16,052 bases of DNA from an uncultured Haloferula sp. (GTDB lineage: Bacteria; Verrucomicrobiota; Verrucomicrobiae; Verrucomicrobiales; Akkermansiaceae), in assembly GCA_946885645.1 (NCBI GenBank), contig CAMPGU010000068.1:1-16052 (forward strand), given 5' to 3'. Below are positions 1 to 11,900 of this stretch, piece by piece. The position numbers and the translations under genes were made by a program. The notes below the pieces were generated by a model. It did not search any database. It had not been told where the DNA came from and worked only from the letters and a program-made list of their open reading frames with translations. The stretch's first letter is position 1, and each line of letters starts with the position of its first letter.

Positions 1-66
1 CACGGGTTCCGTGCAGGATGCCAGAGCGACGCCGCTCAGGAGGGTCAGGAAAACATTCGGCCTCAC
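1..66 (-). CDS. N-terminal fragment of a putative lipoprotein
   Basis: Reading leftward from a GTG codon at 64-66, the frame is open to the window edge for 22 codons. The peptide is a basic start, a hydrophobic stretch (VFLTLLSGVALA) and then LASC followed by TEP. LASC is a textbook lipobox, in which Cys18 would be lipidated after signal peptidase II cleavage. An in-frame stop at 76-78 leaves GTG at 66 as the only sensible start. A weak GGTGA lies about nine bases upstream. The gene follows the groEL terminator in the same direction, so it is probably a separate transcription unit. Only the signal peptide is visible, so no function can be given. The short length leaves chance as an alternative. 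Confidence 0.5.
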   Translation of the reverse strand, partial: MRPNVFLTLLSGVALASCTEPV

Positions 67-176
67 GACGGGATTTCACCGCGACCGCTCCGATTGGGCA
101 AAACGAATGTCCGCTCCCGGCAAAGGAATGTCTTTCCCCTGCGCGGCCCACGGCTCTCCGAAGTCCTTTGGTAAGC

Positions 177-210
177 GAAAAAAAGCCGGACGGTTTCCCG
201 TCCGGCTTTT
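177..210 (-). terminator. Rho-independent terminator of groEL
   Basis: A perfect 13-bp stem (181-193 with 198-210) encloses a four-base loop. On the minus strand it is followed by seven T residues (complement of 178-184). It lies about 40 bases past the groEL stop codon and closes the chaperone block. Confidence 0.9.
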
Positions 211-249
211 GAATGGTCAGGCGATCTGCGGCCGGAGCCGCGGAGCTTC

Positions 250-1899
<1,650 letters not shown>

Positions 1900-1908
1900 T
1901 TAGGAGCT

Positions 1909-2199
1909 TCAGGCAACGATGCCGAGAATGTCGGATTCGGAAATGATCAGCACTTCCTGGCCGTCGATCTTCACTTCAGTACCGCCGTACTTGGAGATGA
2001 GGACCTTGTCGCCCACCTTCACGGTGAACTCGATGGCCTTGCCATTCTCATCCTTGCCGCCGGTGCCGAGGCTCAGGACTTCGGCTTCCTGGGGTTTTTC
2101 CTTCGCGGTGTCGGGAAGGACGATTCCGCCGGCGCTGACGGCTTCGGCGTCGAGTCGCTTCACGAGCACACGTTGACCGAGTGGTTTGATGCTGGCCAT
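1909..2199 (-). CDS. groES: Co-chaperonin GroES (10 kDa, Cpn10)
   Basis: GroES forms the heptameric lid of the GroEL folding chamber. The 96 residues are full length. They show the conserved N-terminus ([16 protein letters not shown]), the mobile loop that binds GroEL ([19 protein letters not shown], roughly residues 20-38), the GEV-type turn ([10 protein letters not shown]), and the C-terminal strand with KYGGTEV. It precedes groEL by 36 bases in the standard bicistronic order. The bases before the ATG are CA-rich (AAACCAAACCAACCAACTAC) with no Shine-Dalgarno element. No CIRCE inverted repeat (TTAGCACTC-N9-GAGTGCTAA) is present upstream, so classical HrcA control is not supported. fic ends 78 bases upstream, so either a promoter in that short gap or read-through from fic is possible. 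Confidence 0.98.
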   Translation of the reverse strand: MASIKPLGQRVLVKRLDAEAVSAGGIVLPDTAKEKPQEAEVLSLGTGGKDENGKAIEFTVKVGDKVLISKYGGTEVKIDGQEVLIISESDILGIVA

Positions 2200-2238
2200 G
2201 TAGTTGGTTGGTTTGGTTTGCGTTTGTTGGTTGAGATG

Positions 2239-2260
2239 CCGCGCCCTTTGGGAAGCGCGG
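2239..2260 (-). promoter_or_regulatory. Small hairpin in the groES leader
   Basis: CCGCGC at 2239-2244 and GCGCGG at 2255-2260 can form a six-bp stem with a ten-base loop in the 78-base gap between fic and groES. No T-run follows on the minus strand, so it is not a standard terminator. It could be a weak end for fic, an operator or a leader structure. It may also be chance in GC-rich DNA. Confidence 0.25.
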
Positions 2261-2277
2261 AAAGTTTTACGAGAGAC

Positions 2278-3084
2278 TTAAGATTCAAGACCGGAAGACC
2301 CAAGAGAAGGGTTCCGCTTTGAAGATCCCGGATCCGGTCTTGCGTCTTGAAGTCTTGGGTCTTGCGTCTCTTCCAGGGCCTCGAGCCAGAAATCGAATTC
2401 TTCGCCGAGGCGCTGGATGATGAAATTTTTCCAGGTTTGGAAATCCCCCGAGTCGGCGGCTTCCAAAGCGGTGTAGTAGTCGGTGCGGAGCTGGGGGGAG
2501 ATGGATACGGGCGGATAACCAGCGGCGAGAAGCACGAAATTCATGCCTAGCCTGGCGGCGCGACCGTTGCCATCGGAGAAGGGATGGATTGCGGCAATTC
2601 CATGGTGGAGCTTCACGGCGCGGTCCACGGGATCGCTGCTTTCGGCCAGCGTGGCGAAGAGACGTTCCATCAGATCCGGCACTTTCACCGGATTTGGCGG
2701 AATCAGATTCGCACCCGCGATCCGGACCGCTGACGTTCGATAGCTTCCGGCGAAATGATCCTCCACGCCGGTGAGGATGATCCGGTGGAGATCGAGCAGA
2801 TCGCGCTCGGAGAAGGAAGCCCCCGCTCGGGCCAGCTCCTTCACCCGCTCCCACGCTTTCGCCAGATTAACCGCCTCCACGTGATCCTTCAGCGGCTTCC
2901 CGGACACCGTCACGCCCTTCGACAAGACGACTTCGGTTTCGCGGAGCGTGAGCGTGTTCCCTTCGATTGAATTCGATTCATAGACCATCCGGACATCCCA
3001 CGCCTCCGCAAGACTCCGCACCGCGGCAGGTGCCAGCGGCCGGAGTTGCGAAAGACGAGAGTGTTTGTCCGCGAGATTGAACAT
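2278..3084 (-). CDS. Fic family protein (class II, autoinhibited AMP-transferase type)
   Basis: Fic proteins usually transfer AMP from ATP to hydroxyl side chains of target proteins. In the 268-residue form, the active-site motif HPFSDGNGRAAR (167-178) matches HxFx[D/E]GNGRxxR exactly, including the catalytic histidine. The N-terminal motif SNSIEGN (Ser37 to Asn43) matches the inhibitory (S/T)xxxE(G/N) helix, which makes this a class II Fic with a built-in brake (Glu41). The substrate-holding flap is likely around YRTSAVRIAG (115-124). ATG at 3082-3084 is preferred. A GTG at 3180 would add 32 residues but would overlap the upstream gene, and the family fold begins after 3084. The last 29 residues are low-complexity and encoded by a CAAGAC repeat cluster. 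The gene lies between a small unknown gene (35-base gap) and groES (78-base gap). Its target is unknown. Confidence 0.93.
   Translation of the reverse strand: MFNLADKHSRLSQLRPLAPAAVRSLAEAWDVRMVYESNSIEGNTLTLRETEVVLSKGVTVSGKPLKDHVEAVNLAKAWERVKELARAGASFSERDLLDLHRIILTGVEDHFAGSYRTSAVRIAGANLIPPNPVKVPDLMERLFATLAESSDPVDRAVKLHHGIAAIHPFSDGNGRAARLGMNFVLLAAGYPPVSISPQLRTDYYTALEAADSGDFQTWKNFIIQRLGEEFDFWLEALEETQDPRLQDARPDPGSSKRNPSLGSSGLES
2286..2363. repeat. CAAGAC repeat cluster with nested inverted repeats
   Basis: On the minus strand CAAGAC units recur at close spacing. They form two nested perfect inverted repeats: 2286-2295 with 2333-2342 (10 bp) and 2295-2305 with 2353-2363 (11 bp). A central palindrome CCGGATCCGG lies at 2328-2337. 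The cluster lies inside the 3' end of fic and supplies its last codons. It resembles a short interspersed intergenic element, possibly acting as a transcript end or nuclease barrier. Confidence 0.6.
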
Positions 3085-3119
3085 AGCTGGAGGTAGAGAG
3101 AGTCGGTGACCGAGCCGGA

Positions 3120-3425
3120 TTAGCAGGATGTGGGATCGTGGCTCTCGTCTGAGAATTTCTCGTCGTCCCACTGACTCCACTCATGCTCGTCACTTTTCGC
3201 ATGCTCGGTGAAACGAGTCATTTCTGGACTAGGATAGCAGTCGTAAACTGCTCCGACTCCCCAAGAGACACTGAAGTATTCCCGATCAGTTGCGTATAGG
3301 CATTTCTTGGCCTTCTCCCCTTCGTAATTATGCCAAGCTTCGGTCGCGGAGACGAAGTGGAGAAACTCCCTAGGCTGGCTATTGAGTTTGAGAAACCGTT
3401 TACCAATCAAAGCGCTAAAATCCAT
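3120..3425 (-). CDS. Hypothetical protein (101 aa), unrecognised
   Basis: I do not recognise this protein. It is small, soluble-looking and rich in aromatic residues (several Trp, Tyr and Phe). It has an acidic C-terminal third (DEHEWSQWDDEKFSDES) and no signal peptide or membrane segment. Reasons to think it real: it fills the dnaK-fic gap in the same direction, starts 21 bases after the dnaK stop, ends 35 bases before the preferred fic start, and its amino-acid make-up is protein-like. The DNA is visibly more AT-rich than its neighbours, suggesting later arrival. It sits where the antitoxin of a fic toxin-antitoxin pair would sit. However, it has no (S/T)xxxE(G/N) inhibitory motif, and the downstream Fic carries its own. 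No Shine-Dalgarno sequence is visible. Confidence 0.6.
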   Translation of the reverse strand: MDFSALIGKRFLKLNSQPREFLHFVSATEAWHNYEGEKAKKCLYATDREYFSVSWGVGAVYDCYPSPEMTRFTEHAKSDEHEWSQWDDEKFSDESHDPTSC

Positions 3426-3446
3426 CGGCGGATATTGTGTTGTGGT

Positions 3447-5886
<2,440 letters not shown>

Positions 5887-5973
5887 CGGACAGGGAGGGA
5901 TTCGAACCCTCGGTAGTATTGCTACTACACACGCTTTCCAAGCGTGCTCATTCGACCACTCTGACACCTGCCC
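5887..5973 (-). tRNA. tRNA-Ser (anticodon GGA)
   Basis: The minus strand folds as a type II (long variable arm) tRNA of 87 bases. The acceptor stem pairs GGGCAGG (5' end at 5973) with CCTGTCC, with one G-U pair. The anticodon arm is CACGC-TTGGAAA-GCGTG, so the anticodon is GGA, reading UCC and UCU serine codons. The variable arm is a clear hairpin (GTAGTA-GCAA-TACTAC), and the T arm is GAGGG-TTCGAAT-CCCTC. The discriminator base is G, as expected for serine. CCA is not encoded. It lies 87 bases beyond the end of the acyltransferase gene on the same strand. Confidence 0.97.
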
Positions 5974-6060
5974 TAAGCGGAAGGGCGCGCACCCTAGGGG
6001 TCGCCTGCTTGCTTGGCAACCCGATTTTCATGGAGAAACGTGAGAACGCGGGAATCGGCC

Positions 6061-8523
6061 TTAAGTGGTGCCCACGATGAATCCTTCTTCGTCCAAGCGG
6101 TAGCCCGGGGGGAGCTTGATGCCCGCGGGGGCGGCAGGCCCCCGGACGTTCCATCCGCCCGCTTCTTCTGCCGCCGAGAATCCCGGCAGAAGAATTCCAA
6201 GTGCCCCCGGCTTTCGCCCCGCCTGTGGCTTGCTGCCCTCGTGAGGCTGCGGCGGGTCGGGCATGGACATGGCGACGATGATCCCATTGATCGCAAGGCA
6301 GGGGCAATGGATCCAGTCCGGCCGGTCGAGCAGTTCCGCGGCCCGTTCGCTGAAATCGTAAAACACGCCCGTGGCATCGCCGGGTGCCGATTCCTCGAGG
6401 TGCTTCCGCAGTGCTTCTCCGCCCAGCCAATGGGTGTCCCTGGTGGCGTCGGCGGTGAAGGACGCACGCCGGAAGGAACGATAGAGGCGCGAGAATTCCG
6501 CCAGTCCCGGCAGGGAATCCGGCAGGGGATCGCCTTCCAAGGTTCCGAAGTCGCCGCGGCGTGGCAGGGCATTCACCTGTGCGAGTTGCATCGCATTTGC
6601 CCGGGCCGCCCGTCTTGATCCGCCCCGGGAGGTGTCCAGACGGGCGTCAAGCGCGAGGGCGGAGGCCTCCAGCATCGCGGCCCGGATGCGGCCCGGATCG
6701 GCACCCTCGGGAGCAACGGGTTTTCCAAAGCCGACGGTGATGCCGTAGCGCAGCCGGTGGGGGATTTTGGTGAAGAAGCGGTTGCCCTCGAAGGAGAAGA
6801 TCGATCCCCACGCGCCGTCGGTCCAGGCCGGCACCATCGGACAACCGGCTTGGCGGGCGATCAGCTCGAAGCCGCGCTTGAGTTCCCGGAGCGTGCCCGT
6901 GCGGGTGAGCTGTCCTTCCGGGAAAAGGCACACCACCTGGCCCTCTTTCAGCGCCTCGGCCGAGGCCCGCAACGCCTCGCGGGGCTTCGCGGAGGAAATC
7001 GGCACCGTTTCGAAGAGCTGGCTGAAAACCCGGATTGCGGCACTGCCCATGAAGCCTTGGTCCATGACGAACCGGATCGGCCTCGGGCAGGCGGCTGTAA
7101 GGAAGAAGGCGTCGGCCCAGGTGATGTGGTTCGGCAACAGCAGTACTCCGCCTTTCGCGGGAAAATCCTGCTCTCCCGCCGTCCGGATCCGGTAGAAGAG
7201 GCGCAGCAGCGCCAGCCCCACCACGCGCACCAAGTCCGCCGGAAGGAGGCGCGCGATGTAGATCGTGATCAAGCCGCAGGCCACGGCGGCCAGCAGGAGC
7301 TGGCTGTGCAGGCCCAGCCACCAGGGATCGCCCAGGGCGGACCGGGCGGCACCCGCGAGGAAAAGCACGGCGACGGCGATCACGCCGGCCATGCAATCCT
7401 GCAGGTTCGCCGCAGCCAGCAATTCGCCGCGTTGTCCGCCGGGGCAGCGGTCTTGGAAGTAGGCGTTCAGGGGCGTGAGGAAAATCGCCGCTGAAAAGGC
7501 CGTCAGGGCCAGCAGCACGAGGAAAGCAGTCCCTGCGGGATGGGGAATGGCGAGGAGCAGGGTGCAGGCGGTCATCGCCACTCCTGCCAAAGGCACCCAG
7601 CCGAGCTCGATCCGCCGTTTCATCAGCAGGGAGGCGACTCCGAAGCCCCCTGCCATTCCTAGCGAGGCCGCGATCATGAACTTCGAGGACATGCTGCCGA
7701 AGCCAGCGCCGCCGCCGGTGAGTTCTTTCGCCAGGGTGATCGACCACAGGTTGATAAAACCCGCGAAGCCCCAGAAGAAGGCGATGCCGAAGGAGGTGCG
7801 CCGCAAGATCCGGTCCCGCCACAAATCCCCGAGCTGCCGGAAATGCCGCACCGCCAGCGCGGCGCTGAGAGGCTCCGCGGAGCCGCTGGGGGTGCGCGGG
7901 ATGAGCCACGCCAGGCCGATCGCAGGGAGCGAGAGCAGGGTGATGACCAGCAGGGGGCCGTAGGCCGCCTGCCAGCCGTCGTTGCTGCGTTCGAGGCGGC
8001 TGTCGAAAACGAAGCCGGAGAGGATCTGGCCGGACAGGATCGCCAGCATCGCTGTCATCTGCTGGATGCCGCTGGCATAGCCGAGGTGCCGGGACCCGAC
8101 GAGTTCCTTGATGAGGCCGAGCTTGGCGGGGCTGATGAACGCGGACTGCATCGCGAGGCCGAAGAATCCCGCGAGGGCGAGGCTGAAATTTTTCCCCAGG
8201 ATGGCCATGCAAAGCAGCGCGAGGATCGCCGCTTGGGCCATCGCCGAGCCGATCATCACGTTACGCTTTGAAAACCGGTCGCTCAGCCATCCAGCGAGGG
8301 GCGCGAAGAGGACAAAGGGCAGGGAAATCAGGATCCCGGCTGCCAGTTCGACCTTCGACGCTCTTCCCATGAGCCAGCCTCCCAGAGGGATCAGCAGGAA
8401 CTGCGCGGCCTTGTCATTGAAGGCATTCTGGGTCTGCTGGACGATCATGCTCCAGTAGCCGGTCCACTCCCGCGGGCCCGGCTTCTTTTGCTCGACGTCC
8501 CGCGCTTCGTCCACTGCGGCCAT
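6061..8523 (-). CDS. MFS lysophospholipid-type transporter fused to PlsC-type acyltransferase
   Basis: This is a fusion of 820 residues. Residues about 20-420 are a 12-helix MFS transporter of the LplT type, starting with the family-like segment QNAFNDKAAQFLLIPL. Residues about 430-650 are a PlsC/Aas acyltransferase: NHITWAD with catalytic His466 and Asp471 (HX4D), then FPEG at 534-537, then VPAWTDGAWGS. The likely role is flipping lysophospholipids across the inner membrane and re-acylating them. In Aas-type relatives a full AMP-binding acyl-ACP synthetase domain follows. Here only about 170 residues remain, with scattered pieces resembling that domain (KPGALGILLPG, NVRGP, GYRLDEEGFI near 771-817). 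The synthetase activity is probably absent, and the acyl donor may be supplied from elsewhere. ATG at 8521-8523 is preferred over a TTG nine codons upstream. No Shine-Dalgarno sequence is visible. Confidence 0.9.
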   Translation of the reverse strand: MAAVDEARDVEQKKPGPREWTGYWSMIVQQTQNAFNDKAAQFLLIPLGGWLMGRASKVELAAGILISLPFVLFAPLAGWLSDRFSKRNVMIGSAMAQAAILALLCMAILGKNFSLALAGFFGLAMQSAFISPAKLGLIKELVGSRHLGYASGIQQMTAMLAILSGQILSGFVFDSRLERSNDGWQAAYGPLLVITLLSLPAIGLAWLIPRTPSGSAEPLSAALAVRHFRQLGDLWRDRILRRTSFGIAFFWGFAGFINLWSITLAKELTGGGAGFGSMSSKFMIAASLGMAGGFGVASLLMKRRIELGWVPLAGVAMTACTLLLAIPHPAGTAFLVLLALTAFSAAIFLTPLNAYFQDRCPGGQRGELLAAANLQDCMAGVIAVAVLFLAGAARSALGDPWWLGLHSQLLLAAVACGLITIYIARLLPADLVRVVGLALLRLFYRIRTAGEQDFPAKGGVLLLPNHITWADAFFLTAACPRPIRFVMDQGFMGSAAIRVFSQLFETVPISSAKPREALRASAEALKEGQVVCLFPEGQLTRTGTLRELKRGFELIARQAGCPMVPAWTDGAWGSIFSFEGNRFFTKIPHRLRYGITVGFGKPVAPEGADPGRIRAAMLEASALALDARLDTSRGGSRRAARANAMQLAQVNALPRRGDFGTLEGDPLPDSLPGLAEFSRLYRSFRRASFTADATRDTHWLGGEALRKHLEESAPGDATGVFYDFSERAAELLDRPDWIHCPCLAINGIIVAMSMPDPPQPHEGSKPQAGRKPGALGILLPGFSAAEEAGGWNVRGPAAPAGIKLPPGYRLDEEGFIVGTT

Positions 8524-8971
8524 GTTAGAAGGGGGGACGAGGCGGGGCAAAGCCGGAATTTTTGTAGGGATCCGACGCTCTTACGTCCGAGAAATGGTAT
8601 GAATACGACGTAGGCTTGGCGAAATAATCCGTAGAAGCGAGCGATAAAAAATTAAAACGTGTTCGATCAGGCCAATTCAGCCATCGCGAATCTCCAATGT
8701 AGATTATTGATTTGTAGTGAATTGTGACCTAATTGGATCGGGCTGACGAAGTGGGGAAAACCGCAAACATACAAGTTGGAAGCGTGTAAATACAAGCGGT
8801 CTTCCTAGGTTCATTTAACGTGGAGGGAGATTGCGGAAACCGCGGCTTCCTCCCGTTCTAACCCGACGAGGAGGGGCAACCCATCGGAACCGCCATCTCT
8901 CCTGACGGAAACCCAAGTCACGTCGGCGGCCTCCCGCCGATGGACCGTCTTGTCGTTCCGGGCAGGCGTTA
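8524..8971. other. Divergent spacer with AT-rich promoter region
   Basis: This 450-base gap separates two divergent genes, so it should hold promoters for both. The middle (about 8640-8740) is markedly AT-rich. A candidate plus-strand pair is TTGATT and TAATTG separated by 17 bases near 8709-8737, but the -10 match is poor. An inverted repeat TACGTC (8582-8587) with GACGTA (8607-8612) lies on the transporter side and could be an operator. No gene is visible. Confidence 0.4.
8864..8955 (+). promoter_or_regulatory. Possible structured 5' leader of the giant repeat protein
   Basis: Nested complementary segments just before the gene could form a multi-stem RNA. CGACGAG (8864-8870) pairs with CTTGTCG (8949-8955, one G-U). 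CCATCGG (8881-8887) pairs with CCGATGG (8937-8943). CCGCC (8890-8894) pairs with GGCGG (8925-8929), and TGAC (8903-8906) with GTCA (8917-8920). A competing hairpin, TCGGCGG (8923-8929) with CCGCCGA (8934-8940), would exclude two of these, as a regulatory switch would need. I do not recognise a known riboswitch class, and GC-rich DNA gives chance stems. Confidence 0.3.
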
Positions 8972-11900
8972 TTGAAGAACCCCAGTACCGCCCAAGTGAA
9001 ACCCGCCATTCCTCACACTCGTCGCAATCTTTTGGAGACCGCTCTGGGTCTCGGTTGCATTCTTGCCTCCACCCTTCCTTCCGCGCAGGCCGCTACCCTT
9101 TATTGGGACGGCGTGAGCGCCGGATGGGATGCCGTCGCGAACTGGTCCACCGTGGCCGCAGCGACTACCCCCGACCCCGCCGCCGTCCCCGGCGCGGCGG
9201 ATGACGCCATCTTCAACATCGATACCGTGGATGGCGCCACCGCGGTCGGCCTGAACGCGGCCCAAGCCGCGAATTCCCTCACCTTCGTGAATACCGGCAC
9301 GACCCTGCTGCAAGGCGGGGGAACCGACCAGACGCTCGCGCTGGGAGCGGGCGGCATCGTCATGGATGCCGCTGCCGGTGCAGCCACGATCGGCTCCACC
9401 GACGCCGGGCAAGCCGTCGCTGTCACCCTCACGGCGAGCCAGACCTGGACCAACAATTCCACGGCCACGCTCGCACTTGCCAACCCCTTCACCTCGGCGG
9501 CAGGGATCGGCCTGACAAAGGCGGGCAGCGGGACGGTGGCGATGACCAACACGGCCAACACCACCAACATCGGTGGCGTGTTGAACGTCCAGGCCGGCAA
9601 GTTCCTGATCTCCGGAGACGTGACCTCTCAAGGCCTTTCGGGCGCGGGCACGATCGAGAACGGCGGTGCCGCCTCGAAGTGGTTTTTCACCAATCAGGCC
9701 ACGAACACCGCATTTTCCGGCGCGATCCTGAATGCTTCATCGAGCGTCCGCCTGGGTCTCATAAAAAGAGGCCTGGGAACGCTCACCCTCAGCGGGAACA
9801 GCAGCACTAATCTCGATGCCCTTCGGATTGAGGGCGGCACCATCAACGTCACCGGCGGTACCATCGGCGGCCTCGGCACCGTTCCCATCGGCGGTAGCGC
9901 TGCCGCCCCCGGTGCCCTCATCGTCAGCGGCGGTGCCGTGACCTCCGGTGGCAATACCAACCTCGGCGACGGTAAGACGGCGTACGGCGCTCTCAGCGTG
10001 AGCGGTTCCGGCTCCTACACCTCCGGCAGTTGGATCGTCGTCGGCGGCAACAACGACCGCGGCGTGCTGAACCAATCGGGCGGCACCATCACCGTCGCCA
10101 CCAACCGCATCACCATCGGTGCGGGCAACAATGCATCCCTGGGTGTGGCCAACCTTTCCGGCGGCACCTTCACCAGTGCGGTGGGAGCATTCGTGGGTGA
10201 AAACGGCAACGGCACCCTCAATATCTCCGGGACTGCAAACGTCACCCTCGGCAACACCCAGTTTGCAGGCAACGCCGTGTCGCTGGCCGGCAACCTCAAC
10301 CTCAACGGCGGCACCCTTAGCACCAATTCCATCACCAAAGGGAACAGCACGGCTACCGGCGTTTACCGCTTGAATTTCAACGGTGGAACGCTCAGGGCCA
10401 CTGCCGCCGGCACCTTGATGGCGGATCTGGCCCTCACCGACGCCTACGTCAACAGCAACAGCACGATCGATAACAACGGCCTCGCCGTCACCATTGCCGA
10501 GCCCCTTCGCGCGCCCACGGGCGACGGCGTTGCCACCATCCCGGTGACCGCCGGAGGCTCCGGTTACGTCGACACGCCGATCGTGCAGATCACCGGCGGC
10601 GGCGGCACGGGAGCCACCGCCGTGGCCAATGTCACCGGCGGTGTCGTCACGGGCATCACCATTACGAATCCGGGCATCGGCTACACCAGCGCGCCCACCA
10701 TCGCCCTTCATGGCGGCATGGGCACCGGTGCGACCACGGGCACCCCGACGCTTGCGCCGAACACCAGCGGGGGCATGACCTTCATCGGCAGCGGCACGAC
10801 CACGCTGACGGGGGTCAATACTTTCACCGGCACCATCGCGGTGAATGCCGGGAAGCTCGGCATCGGCGGCACCTACGCGAACACCATTTCCGTCAGCAGC
10901 GGAGCCGGAGTCGTCGTCGCCGATCCGGCGGGTGCGGTGGGAACCCTCACCGTCCCGGCCCTCGCGCTGCCCAACGGCTCGACCGCGACCTTCGAGACGG
11001 CCGGCGGAACCACCAGCGACAAGATCGTGGTGAGCAATGCGGCCGGCTTGTCCCTGGGCACCGTCGCTGTCACCCTCTACGACAGCGGCACGACCAATCC
11101 GGCGACTGCGGGCACCTACACGCTATTCGAATATAGCGGGGCCTTGGGCGGGGGAGTCGGCGGGCTATCGGTGGCCAATCCGCGGACGGGCTACATCTAC
11201 ACCTTCCAGAATATCGGCAGCACGGTGGTGGTGAACGTCGTGGCGGACGATACGGACGGCGACGGCATGACCGATGCCTACGAAACCGCCAATGGTCTGG
11301 ATCCGAACGACGCCACGGGCGTGAACGGAGCAGACGGTAACCTCGACAACGACTTCGCCACGAACTACGAGGAATTCCTCGCTGGAACGGCCGCGAATAA
11401 CGCCAGCTCCGACCCGCTGAATACCGACAACGACGGTCTCCCGGATAGCTGGGAAGTCGAACACTTCGGAAACGCCACCGCCCAGACCGGCAGCGGCGAC
11501 TTCGACGGTGACTTCGATTCCAACCTGTTCGAGTACACCAACGCCACGGACCCCGCGGATCCGGCGGCGTTCACGGAGTCGGACTCCGATGGCCTGGGCG
11601 ACGGCTGGGAAATCCTCTATTTCGGCAGCGTCGGGGCGAAGGATGGCACGGTGGACTCGGACGGCGATCTCTTCACCGACCTCCAGGAGTACCTCTATGG
11701 ATCCGATCCGAACGATTCCTCCTTCTCGCTGGCGGAGGCCAAGCTGGCGCACCGGTGGAGCTTTACCGGGAACCTCAACGATTCCGTGGGAACGGCCCAC
11801 GCGACAATCGAGAACGGCACCACGAGCAATACCAATCCCGTGACCCAGAACCCCACCTCCGTCACCCTTGCGGGCGGAGCGAAGGCGGACTCCCAATGGG

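Noticed and set aside
3085..3180. GTG-initiated 32-residue extension of Fic
   Set aside because: It would overlap the end of the 101-residue gene, is Arg-rich and unlike Fic N-termini. ATG at 3084 directly precedes the family-like sequence.
3120..3425. Small protein as a VbhA-type Fic antitoxin
   Set aside because: The closest match to (S/T)xxxE(G/N) is WHNYEG, which lacks the Ser/Thr, and the Fic protein already contains its own inhibitory helix.
6647..8212. Minus-strand 521-codon frame
   Set aside because: It is a shifted frame inside the transporter-acyltransferase gene, rich in Arg, Pro and His, as expected for an out-of-frame GC-rich gene.
8864..8955. Known riboswitch (cobalamin or cyclic di-GMP) in the leader
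   Set aside because: The conserved core sequences of those classes could not be matched; only generic stems are visible.
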